DNA of 64,000 nt from Stenocarpella maydis (taxonomy: Eukaryota > Ascomycota > Sordariomycetes > Diaporthales > Diaporthaceae), in contig NQMI01000017.1 in NCBI GenBank assembly GCA_002270565.1, positions 444,150-508,149 of the forward strand. The letters are read 5' to 3'. Positions 32,912-43,411 of the stretch are shown in pieces. The notes under the pieces are model-generated. The model saw only the letters and a program-made list of their open reading frames with translations, ran no database searches and had not been told where the DNA came from. Within the stretch, counting starts at the first letter, position 1. Each line of letters starts with the position of its first letter. Made by a program: the position numbers and the translations under genes.

Positions 32912-34782
32912 ATGAAACCCACAATCAGGAATGACAGTCCCGGTGGATGGGTCGTCCAGAAGTTCGGCGGCACGAGTATTGGGAAGTTCCCCGACAAGGT
33001 GCGACCTCAGTTCAACTTATTCCCGGGTGAGATAGGCCGGACTGACAGCCACCGAATCAGATAGCAGATGATATTATCAGGTACTTGTCACAGCACATGC
33101 GTCTTGCTCAATCTCGGGTTGACTAAATCAAGCGCAGGGCCAACCTGCCAAACAACAAGATCGCTGTAGTCTGCTCAGCACGCAGCTCGGGGAAAAAAGT
33201 CACCGGCACCACGAGTCGGTGAGTCATGGTCCCGTCCGCCCTGACTCCTGGCGTCACAACACCCAAATGGCCCTTGGTGGCTGACCAATCCCCGCGTGTG
33301 AAGGCTCCTCGAGGTCTACAGGAGGCTCAGGAATATTGACGCCGCCGTCGGCATAGAGAATACGCAGGCAGAGCTCCTGGAAGAGGCCAAGACCCTCATC
33401 CGGGACATCTGCGACGACCATCTGTTTGCCGCTGAGGCGGTCCTAACCACCCCAGACTTCAAGGAGGCGCTGAAGGAAGACATAAGAAACGAGTGCCAAG
33501 AGCTCATCGAGTACATTCAAGCCGCAAAGCGTTTCAAATTGGAGGTCAACTCGCGGTCCAAGGACCGCGTCGTCAGCTTTGGCGAGCGGCTGAGCTGCAG
33601 ATTCATGACATATGTGCTAAGGGATCTGGTAGGCGCACCCGTGGAGGACGGGAGAGAGTACGAGATGCCATCATGCTAACAACGCGGGCAGCGTGTGGAG
33701 GCCGAGTTTGTGGACCTGGCCGACGTGCTTCACAATGACGGCGCGGGGCGGCTGGGTCCTTCGTTCTACCGAGATGCTGCAGGGGCATTCCGGAGCAAGA
33801 TAGAGGCCTGCGAGGACCGGGTGCCGGTCATCACTGGCTTCTTCGGCAACGTACCGGGCAGCCTGATGGACGGTGACGTTGGGCGTGGGTACACCGACCT
33901 CTGCGCGGCCCTGGTAGCGGTGGGTATGAAGGCGGACGAGCTTCAGATATGGAAGGAGGTTGACGGCATCTTCACCGCGGACCCCAACAAGGTCCCCACG
34001 GCGCGGCTGCTGTCGTGCATCACGCCCTCCGAGGCAGCAGAACTGACCTTCTACGGGTCCGAGGTCATCCACCACCTCACCATGGACCAGGTCATCAGGG
34101 CGGACCCGCCGATCCCCGTGCGCATCAAGAACGTCAAGAACCCGCGGGGCCAGGGCACCATCGTGGTCCCGGACCCGGTGCTGGCGCCGGGCCAGCAGCT
34201 GAAGCGGTCCCGGCCGTCGCAGGTCAACCTCCTGCGGCAGACGCCCAGGCGCCCGACGGCGGTGACCATCAAGGACAAGATCTCGGTCATCAACGTGCAC
34301 TCCAACAAGCGGTCCATCGCTCACGGCTTCTTCGCCCGCGTCTTCTCCATCCTCAACAGATACAAGATCTCGGTCGACCTCATCTCCACCAGCGAGGTGC
34401 ACGTCTCCATGGCCGTGCACCTGCCCAACTCGGAGGCTGTCATGCTCGACAAGGCCAGGGCGGAGCTCGAGGACTGCGGCGACGTCAGTGTCCTGCACGA
34501 CATGGCCATCCTGAGTCTGGTCGGCGCCGACATGAAGAATATGATCGGTGTGGCCGGCAAGATGTTCACCACGCTGGGAGAGAACAACGTCAACATCGAG
34601 ATGATCTCACAGGGCAGGTTTCCTAACACCCCACCACCGGCTGTGTGACTGCGAAGATCAGAGATTCGTTAACATGGACCGCAGGTGCGAGCGAGATCAA
34701 TATCTCGTGTGTCATTGACGCGCGGGATGCCACGAGGGCGATGAACGTACTACACACCAGCCTCTTTACATTCCTGGAGTAG
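32912..34782 (+). CDS. HOM3: aspartokinase (aspartate kinase)
   Basis: Catalyses ATP-dependent phosphorylation of L-aspartate, the first step toward threonine, methionine and homoserine in fungi. Six exons: 32912-32998, 33061-33080, 33138-33218, 33304-33628, 33692-34613 and 34685-34782, giving 510 residues. WVVQKFGGTSIGKFPDK carries the kinase signature Lys (K17). ELQIWKEVDGIFTADPNKV and TARLLSCITPSEAAEL are also typical. The C-terminal third holds two ACT domains (ISVINVHSNKRSIAHGFFAR and MIGVAGKMFTTLGENNVNIE) for feedback control. The last intron appears to use a GC donor (34614) and AG at 34684, restoring ISQGASEINISCVID. A GT donor at 34618 with AG at 34691 is also in frame but drops Ala. 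The intact C-terminus ends SLFTFLE. The second exon is only 20 bp. Confidence 0.93.
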
Positions 34783-34815
34783 TATGAACCAAGATAGGAA
34801 CACCCTCAAAGCTGT

Positions 34816-35075
34816 CAAAGATGGTTTGTTGGAAGGGCGAATTTTTCCGGCATTTGCAAATTTGCACCAGAGCCGAACGCAGCGTGCCCAGGGGTAAAAC
34901 AACGTCGGAGGGTATACAAGGAGGGCTTACAGAAGCCCAAACTTAATTCAATACAAAAGTTGTTCCAGGACTATTGTTAATCGTCCCAATTCGCCTCAGA
35001 GCACCAAACTGCGACCCTGCCGAAACACACACACCCTGAACTGAATGCTATTCTATAGCACCAATTCATCAGAAA
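34816..35075 (+). repeat. LTR-like repeat, copy A
   Basis: A ~260-bp sequence from CAAAGATGGTTTGTTGGAAG to TTCATCAGAAA. It is shared, with C/T and G/A-type divergence, with copies at 36052-36295 and (reverse) 48719-48969. It contains a promoter-like AT/TATA section and a conserved tract reading AATTCAATACAAAAGTTG. It starts only about 35 bp after the aspartokinase stop and lacks the flanking element sequence seen at the other copies, consistent with a solo LTR or fragment. Confidence 0.75.
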
Positions 35076-35079
35076 AAAA

Positions 35080-35740
35080 TCTCTTGCATTAACAATATAT
35101 ATATATTGGGGGCTTTAAATTATATATCTAGCCAACTATTGAAAACGGGCCAAAAGGGAGCAAGAGGACAAAACCTCCACATACACAAAAAGGCACACGT
35201 CTGGCCAGAGGCCCTGATCAAGCAACCAACCCAAGAGGAGCGTGGAAGGCAAGGAGAGGAGCCCCTAACGCGATAAGAGAGTTATAAGGGGGAATAGAGG
35301 GTGCAAAAAGAGGAGAGGCAGAAAGAAGGGGCACAGAAAAATTTTCACAGGTACACAGCGTATATATCAGAAGATTATAAATTCACAGGGTATCAAAAGA
35401 TGATTTTCTAGGGACTAAGAAATTTTTAAAGCAACAGAGGAGAGGCCCCTTTTATAATCTTATAGTTTGGGGGGGATTGCTGAAGGCTGGTCCCTCCAGA
35501 TTCGAAACATGCCGGTCATCCCCTAGACCCCGGAACACTATTTAATTAATAACCCTTACCCCAGCTCTAGAATTATTATTCTTTCTAAAGTAACCTATAA
35601 TGGTTCCTTTTAGGCGCGTACAACTATTATTAAATCAATACAGGAATTGCCTCTAGTTATATCTATTACCACTAGTCTTCTTTATACTACATAGTGTTAA
35701 ATAATCAGAACGGCTCAGCAGGGCGTTGCACTTCCTGCAA
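35080..35740. other. AT-rich, gene-free stretch between LTR copies A and B
   Basis: AT-rich with an (AT)n run near 35098, purine-rich low-complexity sequence and no open frame of note. Likely decayed repeat. Confidence 0.5.
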
Positions 35741-36051
35741 TGAAGTTTACCCTAAGACTTATTGTAAATGAGTTACCCTAGGACTTCTAGTAAGATTACC
35801 CTAGACTTTTGGGAGTCAGGCGATTTTCGTTGAGTACCGGGGCCTAGTGGCGTGCGGCGCGGCAAGATGAGTTTGGGGCCGTGAGTCGATTACTTTTGGT
35901 CTGCATTTGTACCTTAATTTAGACCTCTTCATATTACCCTTATTCTTACCCAAAAAGTATATAACTATGCATTGGATAGTTTGATATCTGAAGTTTGTTT
36001 GACTAATGTTTGGGCATTACCAGGTAGTTGGTTGGCTGGGTTGGTTGGAAC
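35700..36051 (+). repeat. retroelement-like sequence upstream of LTR copy B
   Basis: This segment is homologous to the reverse complement of about 48970-49320, including GCTCAGCAGGGCGTTG, degenerate ~24-bp repeats (35743-35812), AGATGAGTTTGG, TTACCCAAAAAGTATATAAC and GGGCATTACCAGG. In both places it sits immediately before the LTR-like block, so it is probably the 3' internal portion of the same element. Differences are mostly transitions. Confidence 0.65.
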
Positions 36052-36295
36052 CAAAGATGGTGTGTTGGAAGGGCGAATTTTCCGGCAATTGCAAATTTGC
36101 ACCAGGAGGCCTACCCGCAGCGTGCCAGGGTGGGTGGGAGTATAAAAGGAGTTACGAGCCAACTTAATTCAATACAAAAGTTGTCCAGACCATTGTCAAT
36201 TGTCCGAATTCGCCTCAGGGCACTATACTGCGACCCTGCCGATATACACACACGCTGAACTGAATGCTATTCTATAGCACAAATTCATCAGAAAT
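36052..36295 (+). repeat. LTR-like repeat, copy B
   Basis: Same element as copy A, from CAAAGATGG to ATTCATCAGAAA. It holds a TATA-like GTATAAAAGG about 100 bp in, followed by AATTCAATACAAAAG, as expected for an LTR promoter. A Tc1/mariner remnant begins right after its right edge. Confidence 0.75.
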
Positions 36296-36296
36296 A

Positions 36297-37214
36297 GTGA
36301 TAACGAATATACTTCTTCAGATCACTAAAGAATGCCTTAATAAGGTTGAGATCCGGGGAATATAGAGGGAGGTATATAAGCCAAACCCCCGCCTTATTAC
36401 ATACCCGCTGGAGGTTATCATAATAGTAGAAGCTTGCATTATCTATCACCAGCACTAAGTTCAGCCCTAGGAATGGTATTATTTTGGGAATAACCTTAAC
36501 CTTTATAAAGGCAATAAAGCCTTCCCCATTAATATAGCTCTAATATACTAATAGACCTAGAATACCCTTAATCATAAGGGCTGAAAGCACTTAAAATCAA
36601 GTACTATAATCTATACCCCCTCTAAATATTAGCTTCTTTAGCTAAATTCCCTTTAGCGCTTATATAGTATATTATAGCCCATCTCTCTTATTAATACTAG
36701 ACTTATTAATAAAAACAAGTTAATCAGCCTAATATTCTTGCATATTAATAATCCAGATAGCTTAGATCTTATAGTTGCATTCTATAGCAATAAAGGAGCA
36801 TGATTTCTTTCCCCATTTAACTTTTTTAAATACCCGGCTAATAGTACTTATAAAAATAAATAGATTAAAGGTTTCAAGTAACTATTATTATATCTTATCT
36901 TAATAAAGGTCATCCTTCTTAGCAAGGTAGTTAAGGAGGGCCTAGGCAATAAGAAGATATATTAAAAGGTATAGATACCCGGACCTTAAATTACACATAT
37001 TATAGTAGAAGTCACTTAGCCATATGCCATTATAGGCTAACAGCAACATGCCCAGCGTGAATATATCACCAGATATTCAATTCTTCTTCCTTAACGCATA
37101 TATCCAGCGCTCAGAACACTTTATAATCTTTGCAATAGTTATATCATTAGCCAGATTAATATTTAAGAGCCCCTTAATTATTATAAGCTCCAGCAGGGTA
37201 AGGCAGCGCGGCAT
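36297..37214 (-). pseudogene. decayed Tc1/mariner-type DDE transposase
   Basis: On the minus strand an ATG at 37214 opens MPRCLTLLELIIIKGLL with IIKCSERWIYALRKKN, the helix-turn-helix half of a Tc1/mariner-like transposase. It ends near 36300 with VIDNASFYYYDNLQRV and VWLIYLPLYSPDLNLIKAFF, the second and third catalytic blocks. Several in-frame TAG/TAA stops and a Lys where the catalytic Glu of SPDLNPIE is expected fit C-to-T RIP on both strands. About 305 codon positions are covered, near full length. Terminal inverted repeats could not be delimited. It cannot encode an active enzyme. Confidence 0.8.
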
Positions 37215-37737
37215 AGTTACAAAAACACTATATATTAAATAGTGATAGCCGATTTATATAGGGTTAATAGCCTTACAGCATGTCATGGCAGCATGCATTA
37301 AGGAACGCGTGTTAATAGTTATATATTGAAGGGATAACGGTTTATATGGGGATTAGGAGGGTGTGACATGTGCGCGTCACTAGCGTGTTTTTGGCACTCT
37401 CGGTTGCAAATCAGAATAGCACCAGTCTGATGGCCAGGCAACGGGCAAGCAGCTGGAGACCACGTCTAGGCTGCAGTGCGTGTGGACCCCCTGGTTTTCG
37501 GTGCGATCCGTGATGTAGTTACCATAGTATTAACCCCGCGCCGACTTTTGCACATGTCATCCACAGCTCTGCACGTCACATGCGTGGCTTGCACCAGACA
37601 CTGAAGCACGCTGGCACTCCATCACAGCTAGACAGACCGTCACGACCGCCCTAGCTACGTGCTGGTCCTCTGGCTGAGGCATATTGCAACCCCTCCGCCC
37701 GCCACCCGCAGGCCCGCCTCACAAAACCCAAGCCACC
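37215..37737. other. gene-free region between transposon remnant and KAE1
   Basis: AT-rich up to about 37330, then normal composition with the KAE1 promoter. No gene was recognised. Confidence 0.5.
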
Positions 37738-38901
37738 ATGTCCCCAGCGGCGGCGGCAGCAGCAGCAGCAGCAGCAGGCCCAGCATCAACAAGGGGCACG
37801 ACCCGCCTCCTCGCCCTGGGCTGCGAGGGCAGCGCCAACAAGCTAGGCGTAGGCGTCATCTCGCACGCGCTGCCCCTGCCCCCCATCCCCTCCGACAAGC
37901 AGCCCCAGGCCGACGTCCTATCCAACGTGCGGCACACGTACAACGCGCCCCCCGGCGCGGGCTTCCTCCCCAAGGACACGGCGGCGCACCACCGCGCCCA
38001 GTTCTGCAGCGTGGCGCTCGAGGCCCTGCGGCGCGCGGGCGTGTCCAGCCCCCGCGACGAGATCGACTGCGTCGCCTTCACCGGCGGGCCCGGCATGGGC
38101 GCCCCGCTGACGAGCGTCGCCGTCGCGGCCAGGACCGTCGCGCTGCTGTGGGGCAAGGAGGACGCCATGGTGGGCGTCAACCACTGCGTGGGCCATATCG
38201 AGATGGGGCGGTCCATCACGGGGGCCGCGAACCCGGTGGTGCTGTACGTGTCGGGCGGCAACACGCAGGTCATCGCCTACGCGGAGCAGCGGTACCGCAT
38301 CTTCGGGGAGGCGCTGGACATTGCGGTGGGCAACTGCCTGGACCGGTTCGCGCGGACCATCATGATCCCCAACGACCCGGCGCCGGGCTACAACATCGAG
38401 ATGCTGGCGAGGGAGAGCAAGGGCGACGTGCTGCACGACCTGCCATACGCCGTCAAGGGCATGGACTGCTCGTTCAGCGGGATCCTGGCAAAGGTGGACG
38501 ACCTCGCCGCGCAGATGCTCGCCGGGAGGAAGGTGGCCACGGCCGAGGGGAGGGCCGTCGACATCACAAAGGAGGACCTGTGCTTCAGCCTCCAGGAGAC
38601 CGTCTTCGCCATGCTCGTCGAGATCACGGAGCGCGCCATGGCCCACGTCGGCAGCCAGCAGGTCCTGATCGTCGGAGGTGTCGGCTCCAACCTGAGGCTG
38701 CAGGAGATGATGGGCGCCATGGCGCGGGACAGAGGCGGCAGTGTCTACGCCACCGACGAGAGGTTCTGCATCGACAACGGCATCATGATCGCCCATGCCG
38801 GCTTGCTAGCATACGAGACCGGCTTCCGCACGCCTCTGCACGAGACAACGGTCACGCAACGATTCAGAACCGACGAGGTACATGTCAAATGGAGGGTCTG
38901 A
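37738..38901 (+). CDS. KAE1: tRNA N6-threonylcarbamoyladenosine transferase KAE1 (KEOPS)
   Basis: Catalytic ASKHA-fold subunit of the KEOPS complex that makes t6A at position 37 of ANN-decoding tRNAs. It is a single exon of 387 residues. [20 protein letters not shown] opens the domain. [29 protein letters not shown] (HxxxH metal ligands) and [11 protein letters not shown] (nucleotide loop) follow, with [15 protein letters not shown] and [13 protein letters not shown] near the end. The start (GCCACCATGTCC, a strong Kozak context) gives an unusual ~27-residue extension with ten consecutive alanines encoded by GCG3-GCA7. The family usually begins almost at the GCEGSANK block. A longer overlapping open frame is a GC-rich shadow. 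Confidence 0.95.
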   Translation: MSPAAAAAAAAAAGPASTRGTTRLLALGCEGSANKLGVGVISHALPLPPIPSDKQPQADVLSNVRHTYNAPPGAGFLPKDTAAHHRAQFCSVALEALRRAGVSSPRDEIDCVAFTGGPGMGAPLTSVAVAARTVALLWGKEDAMVGVNHCVGHIEMGRSITGAANPVVLYVSGGNTQVIAYAEQRYRIFGEALDIAVGNCLDRFARTIMIPNDPAPGYNIEMLARESKGDVLHDLPYAVKGMDCSFSGILAKVDDLAAQMLAGRKVATAEGRAVDITKEDLCFSLQETVFAMLVEITERAMAHVGSQQVLIVGGVGSNLRLQEMMGAMARDRGGSVYATDERFCIDNGIMIAHAGLLAYETGFRTPLHETTVTQRFRTDEVHVKWRV

Positions 38902-39190
38902 GCCAATAGGGGCTCGATGCCTGAGATGGTTTGAAAGCCTCGCTGGCCGTCTCTTGGTCCGGGAACCATTTACGGCCCTTGGCTAGCATGTCCTTCGCTG
39001 CGATCCGACGCCTAGGAATACACAGCCCCAGCCGACGACCTTTAAATCATCACATGTTATAAGCCGCCATAAAAATGCCAATCCGGACACCCACCGAAGG
39101 GATTTCAACCCTCAAGCCTGCCATCCCCCCCCTCCTCAAACTCCGACCAAAAGGCAGATGACTATCAAATTTCAATGCAATAGATGGGGT

Positions 39191-40894
39191 CTATTCATGG
39201 CCAGGGACCGGCTTATACATGATGGTGGTCACATACTGCTCAAACATCAGCAACTCGGACTCGGTATGGGTTGCGATGGTGCAGGAGGGTCCTTACCTTG
39301 TCTTTGTATCTAGTGGTCGCCGACACCGCCAGGGTCCCATTCTTGATACTACTCGTGGCCAGGTGATTCAAGGTGGTGTGGTTCGGCATGTTGAGCACGC
39401 TGTTATCGTCCTTAAGCAGAGTGGCAGCGTTGAGGATGGGTTTCGAGAGGAAGCCCGGCAGGCTTGGTGGTGTGGGAAGCTTCTCGATGGCGGCGGCTGC
39501 GGCTTGGGAGATGGGCGAGTCCTCAGGCTCGTTGTCGTAATCGAGCAGGTATTGTGGATATACCCGCGAGAAGGCCTCGACGGGGAGCACTTGCTTGTCC
39601 TTGCGCTGGCGGGTCCTCTCCTTCTCTTTAGCCTCGGCGAGCTGCTTGTCATCCCTCTCCTGGGGGGTGCGGGCCGCGTCCTGTGCGGTCGCGGGCACAT
39701 CGTCGGGGCTGACCTCGATGTAATTGACCAGGTTGTTGCCAAAATCAACTGTGGTGGGCAGGTCAGGCGACGTCTGCATATTATTGTCCACCAAAAAGCG
39801 GATATGATGCGTGCCGGGCAGGATATTAATCGTGGTGGCAAAGACACCCGGACAGCCCTCGCTATACAAGAATAAATCAGCGTGACTGTCCCTGAAAATT
39901 TGTGATGTGATACCATGCATGCATGCGCGAGGGGTCCTTGTGTGAACGGGGGTTTGTTCTGGAACCTGCACGACATGGCCCCACCGAAATTGGAGAGAAC
40001 CTACACGGGATGGAGCCTCTGCTTGCGGTTCCATTGGAAAATGGTACCGGTCACGTAGACCCTCTCACCTCCCCGAAGCCACTCCAGGCGGGTGGGGACA
40101 GTCGGTCTCGTCTTGTCTACCCGCAGCTCCTCGGCGTCATCTTCGTCTACGGTTGTGGTGCTCAGGTTTGAGGACTTCCTTGCAATCTCCCCGTCCGCCC
40201 CAGATAGGTCGAGCGACTCGACGGGCTCCTCCAGATCTGCCGGGGCGGTGATTGGAGAGCCGGGAGTGTGCACTTCCTCCTCTATGGGCAGGGGCATGCG
40301 CGGTGGGCGGCCGATGAAGGACATGTCGGAAATGCTGCCCTGGGCGTGGATGGCGGCTTCGCTCGCGTCCAGGGGAGAGAAGGGCGAGGTGGGCTCCTGG
40401 GAGGCAGTCGCGGCGGCGGCGTCCCTGGTGGCGTTGGGCACGTCGACGGGCCTGGTGGGTTCGGCGTCGGGGGCTGGCTTGTCCTTGGGGGCGGCGACGG
40501 GCAATTGCTTTGATTCTGAGGGCCTCGTGGAAGAGGCGGCGGCCCCAGCGGCGGTACTGGACTTTGTGGAACCGGCTGGCGATGCAGCCAAGGAGGTGAT
40601 GGGAAGGGCCTGTGAGTTTTTGATGTCGGTAGAGCCATGGGCCTGTGCTAGCGAGGCTTGGGCGGGCACGGCCTCGCGGTGGTTGCGGACGGAGATGGGC
40701 GGCCTTGCCGCGTTGCCGGCCCTCTGGTGATGGTCTCGGTCCCTTGTGGGCTGCGAGTGCGGGTGCGGGTGCGGCTGCGGCTGCGACTGCGACTGGGCGT
40801 GGTGGTGGCGCCTGGGGGAATCGTGATCATAGGCATGGCCAGAAGCCGAGGGAGTGGGGGTCCCCTGCTTGGATGTGGAGGGGTTATTCCCCAT
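39191..40894 (-). CDS. AMPK/SNF1 complex beta subunit (glycogen-binding)
   Basis: Scaffold subunit of the Snf1/AMPK kinase, like yeast Gal83/Sip1/Sip2. It controls localisation and glucose-repression signalling. Three exons, 40894-40005, 39861-39297 and 39235-39191, give 499 residues. MGNNPSTSK is an N-myristoylation consensus. A long His/Pro/Ser/Ala-rich disordered segment follows. The AMPK glycogen-binding domain (CBM48) spans ~285-375: RLEWLRGGERVYVTGTIFQW, RLHPVEGCPGVFATTINILP, GTHHIRFLVDNNMQTSPDLP. The C-terminal ASC domain includes FSRVYPQYLLDYDNEPED, and the last exon supplies the conserved end YVTTIMYKPVPGHE. The start ATG at 40894 was chosen for its myristoylation context; the open frame upstream has no family resemblance. 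Confidence 0.94.
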
Positions 40895-41890
40895 GGTGGG
40901 TGAGAGGAGATGGTCGCGGGCGCGGGATGGGGCAGGGCAGAAGGAGGAAAAAAGGAAAGACGGGGGTGGGATAGACAGGCACAAGGAAGGGCGCGGGCCA
41001 CTCTTTGGTCAAGACCACGATCAGATGATGGTATTTAGTCCATATGTCGGCGGGTCAGCTGAGGTGGAAATATCGTTGCAGCCGTCGAGTCCAGGGAGAC
41101 GCGGGCAGGGCCTGTGTGGCTGGTGGGGGGACGGCCCGGGGTTGTGGCCGAGGGGGAAAGGCTCAAGTTGGACGACGAGGACGACGAGTGTGATGAGAGA
41201 GGGAGAGCAGGTAGTGCAGAGGCAGGCTGGCAGAGAGAGCTAGACATGACCTAGACCAAACGGGAGTGGCCCTGGGGCCTGGACGAGGTACATGTGTACT
41301 TGGCACGATAGAGTACGGGGGTATACTCCGCATATTAGTACACGCAGGCAAGGGCAGGACTGTGGCGTCGGTCGACATAACAAGGTGCCTCGGTAGGTAT
41401 ATGCCTAGGTACATACTCCGTACTCCGTATACTCCTCTCAAGGCCCCCGCCCCTACAGAAATCGTCAAGGCCCCCGCCCCTACAGAAATCGTCAAAGCTC
41501 CCCCGGGCGAGCAGGAAAGCTATCTTATCGATACCAAAAGGAGCCCACCTCCTCTGTCCGTACACTTGCCCCACAGCCTTACATAACCCTCCCATCAGGG
41601 ACGTGCATGGGTCGTCCCAAACTCCCCACCCACATCCCACCGCCTGGACGGTAGCGACGGAGCATGAGCCCAGGCCTGCCAAACATCTGACGTCTCAGCA
41701 ACCATAACTGTGCTGGAATGCTGTCTAACGACCCTGATGAGCAGCTCCTGCTCGTCAAGCCTCATGCAGCCAGCCCAAGGTCCTGTCTGATAGCACTTCT
41801 GAAATCAACACTCGACATGACGAGCCTACAACCCCTTAATTAACAAAATCTGTACCTCCTGCTTGTGCAGCTCATCCCGACGGCCCCTGC
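40895..41890. promoter_or_regulatory. divergent upstream region, AMPK beta / membrane protein
   Basis: 996 bp between divergent starts. It contains a 27-bp exact tandem duplication (41439-41492), CCTAGGTA and repeated TACTCCGTA motifs near 41400-41432. No gene was seen. Confidence 0.45.
41439..41492. repeat. exact 27-bp tandem duplication
   Basis: Two identical consecutive copies of a unit beginning CAAGGCCCCCGCCCCTACAG, followed by a degenerate third start. It lies upstream of the small membrane-protein gene. Exact identity suggests a recent duplication. Confidence 0.9.
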
Positions 41891-42905
41891 ATGACCATGA
41901 CCATGGCCTGGCAGGACGCCGCAATATCAGCCCTCTCAATTGTCTTCCTCATCTTCCACGCTGCCTATGCAGCATTTACCGCATCGCTCGCCTTTGGCGC
42001 CAGCGCCAGCTTGTTCCTGCTGCGCCTTGCATCATGGCCGATTTTCGCCTTCTACAATACCCTGCTTTTCATATTCGCGCCGGCCATATACACCATACGG
42101 TGCGTGAACTGCCAAAAAGGAAAGAAAAGAAGAAAGAAAAGAATCCCTGGAGCAAGACATCATATCATGACATCACATTCACGGCCATGCCGTCTCCTCC
42201 GGGCGACCAATTGACTAATTGCTATTTCATAAAGCTTTATCCTCTCCCCATTCATCTTCATTTTCAACAAACTCCCAAGGCTCGAAGTAGGTGTCCAGCC
42301 CCATGTCACCGGTGCTCCCAGGATCCATGCTAACCTGGCCCGCAGCCACTTTACATATACGTACGTTTTGTCTAGGAGCAGTCACATGGCCTCTCTTCTC
42401 CCGAGACCCATTGCCCGCTTCTGTTGCCGACATCTCTATAAATGAAACCACGACCACGCGGGAATCTAACCAGGTGCCTCCAAAACAGTTCGGCTCCGCC
42501 GCCTTCGTGGGCGTCACGTTCGGCCTGATCCTCATGCTCACGTCGAGCAGCATGTTCGCCATCCTCGGCCTCTACGACAGCCCGGACGAGGAGAAGGCGA
42601 GCGGGGGCAGGTCCCGGGTCGGCCAGCCCCCGCCATCCCCGTACCACAACGATGGCGCCGGCGGTGACGACGAGGAGGAGGCCAGCTTCCACCGCCAGCA
42701 GCAGTGGCCCACCACCTCGCTCCTGGAAAGCAGCGAGCAGGAGAGGCTCGACGCCCTGCTGTCCAACATCAGCTCGCTCGACTCGGACTTCGGCAGCCTG
42801 GCCGTGCACGGCTGGCGGGACGGCCCCAACGTCAAGCGGAAGAGGAGGTTGGCTGCGGCGTCTCGCATCGGGACTATTCTGGAGGAAGAGGACGATTCCT
42901 TTTAG
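41891..42905 (+). CDS. small multi-pass membrane protein, fungal-specific, unknown function
   Basis: Four exons, 41891-42099, 42235-42286, 42346-42360 and 42489-42905, give 230 residues. The N-terminal half is strongly hydrophobic with about three membrane spans (ALSIVFLIFHAAYAAF, SLFLLRLASWPIFAFYNTLL, FILSPFIFIFNKLPRLE), then PLYIY from the 15-bp exon, then FGSAAFVGVTFGLILMLTSS as a further span. The C-terminal ~110 residues are hydrophilic and acidic (DDEEEASFHRQQQW..., ending TILEEEDDSF). I recognise the pattern as a conserved filamentous-fungal hypothetical membrane protein but no function is known to me. Three ATGs (41891, 41897, 41903) are in frame; the first is used. Confidence 0.75.
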
Positions 42906-43411
42906 CAAACGATACTTTATTTGTAGTGCTGCTGAATCTTGCCCTGTTGGGAAAGGAATCTGCGCATGCCTGGTATCAAAACTGTGGTCCTTCTTCTCCT
43001 TTTCGCCTTGCTACAAGGGCAAATTAATGACAAGATGCGCCTGCTACTGTAAATACTTATTCCACTGACTCTTGTCGTGGGAAACCCGCCAAAATCCACC
43101 TGTGCGCTCCATAGCACCTGCCCTTTCGACTTGCGTGAGCAAATGCGCTCTCTTGCAGCTTCAGCTTCAGCTGCTGCGTTCCAAGGAACCCCCCGCCCGA
43201 GGTTGGCTTCGACTTCTCGAGCTGTTCTGTTCGCCTAGCGGGAATTCCCAGCTGACTAGCATCACTCTTCAAACTTACGCCCTTAGTGGGGCTCATCTCC
43301 TATTTGATTGACGTCCATCGTCTTCCAGGTCTGCCTGACTGCGGGCTCCGAAGCACTGCGATGCTTTCTGCGGTCTCTTGAGTAGTCCCTGTCCCAAGGG
43401 GAACTGTGGCG
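42906..43411. other. 3' intergenic region, membrane protein / BUR1
   Basis: 506 bp between convergent stops. The 130 bp adjoining BUR1 continue an RD-rich reading frame in phase past the BUR1 stop (see findings). Confidence 0.5.

Noticed and set aside
33671..34498. 275-codon antisense frame inside aspartokinase
   Set aside because: Antisense shadow of a conserved coding exon, with no recognisable protein.
29255..34782. Secondary-metabolite cluster formed by the P450 and aspartokinase
   Set aside because: Aspartokinase is the primary-metabolism enzyme of fungi and no synthase, transporter or regulator lies nearby.
37659..38909. 416-codon plus-strand frame overlapping KAE1
   Set aside because: Arg/Gly/Ala/Pro-rich out-of-frame reading of a GC-rich gene; the KAE1 frame has all family motifs.
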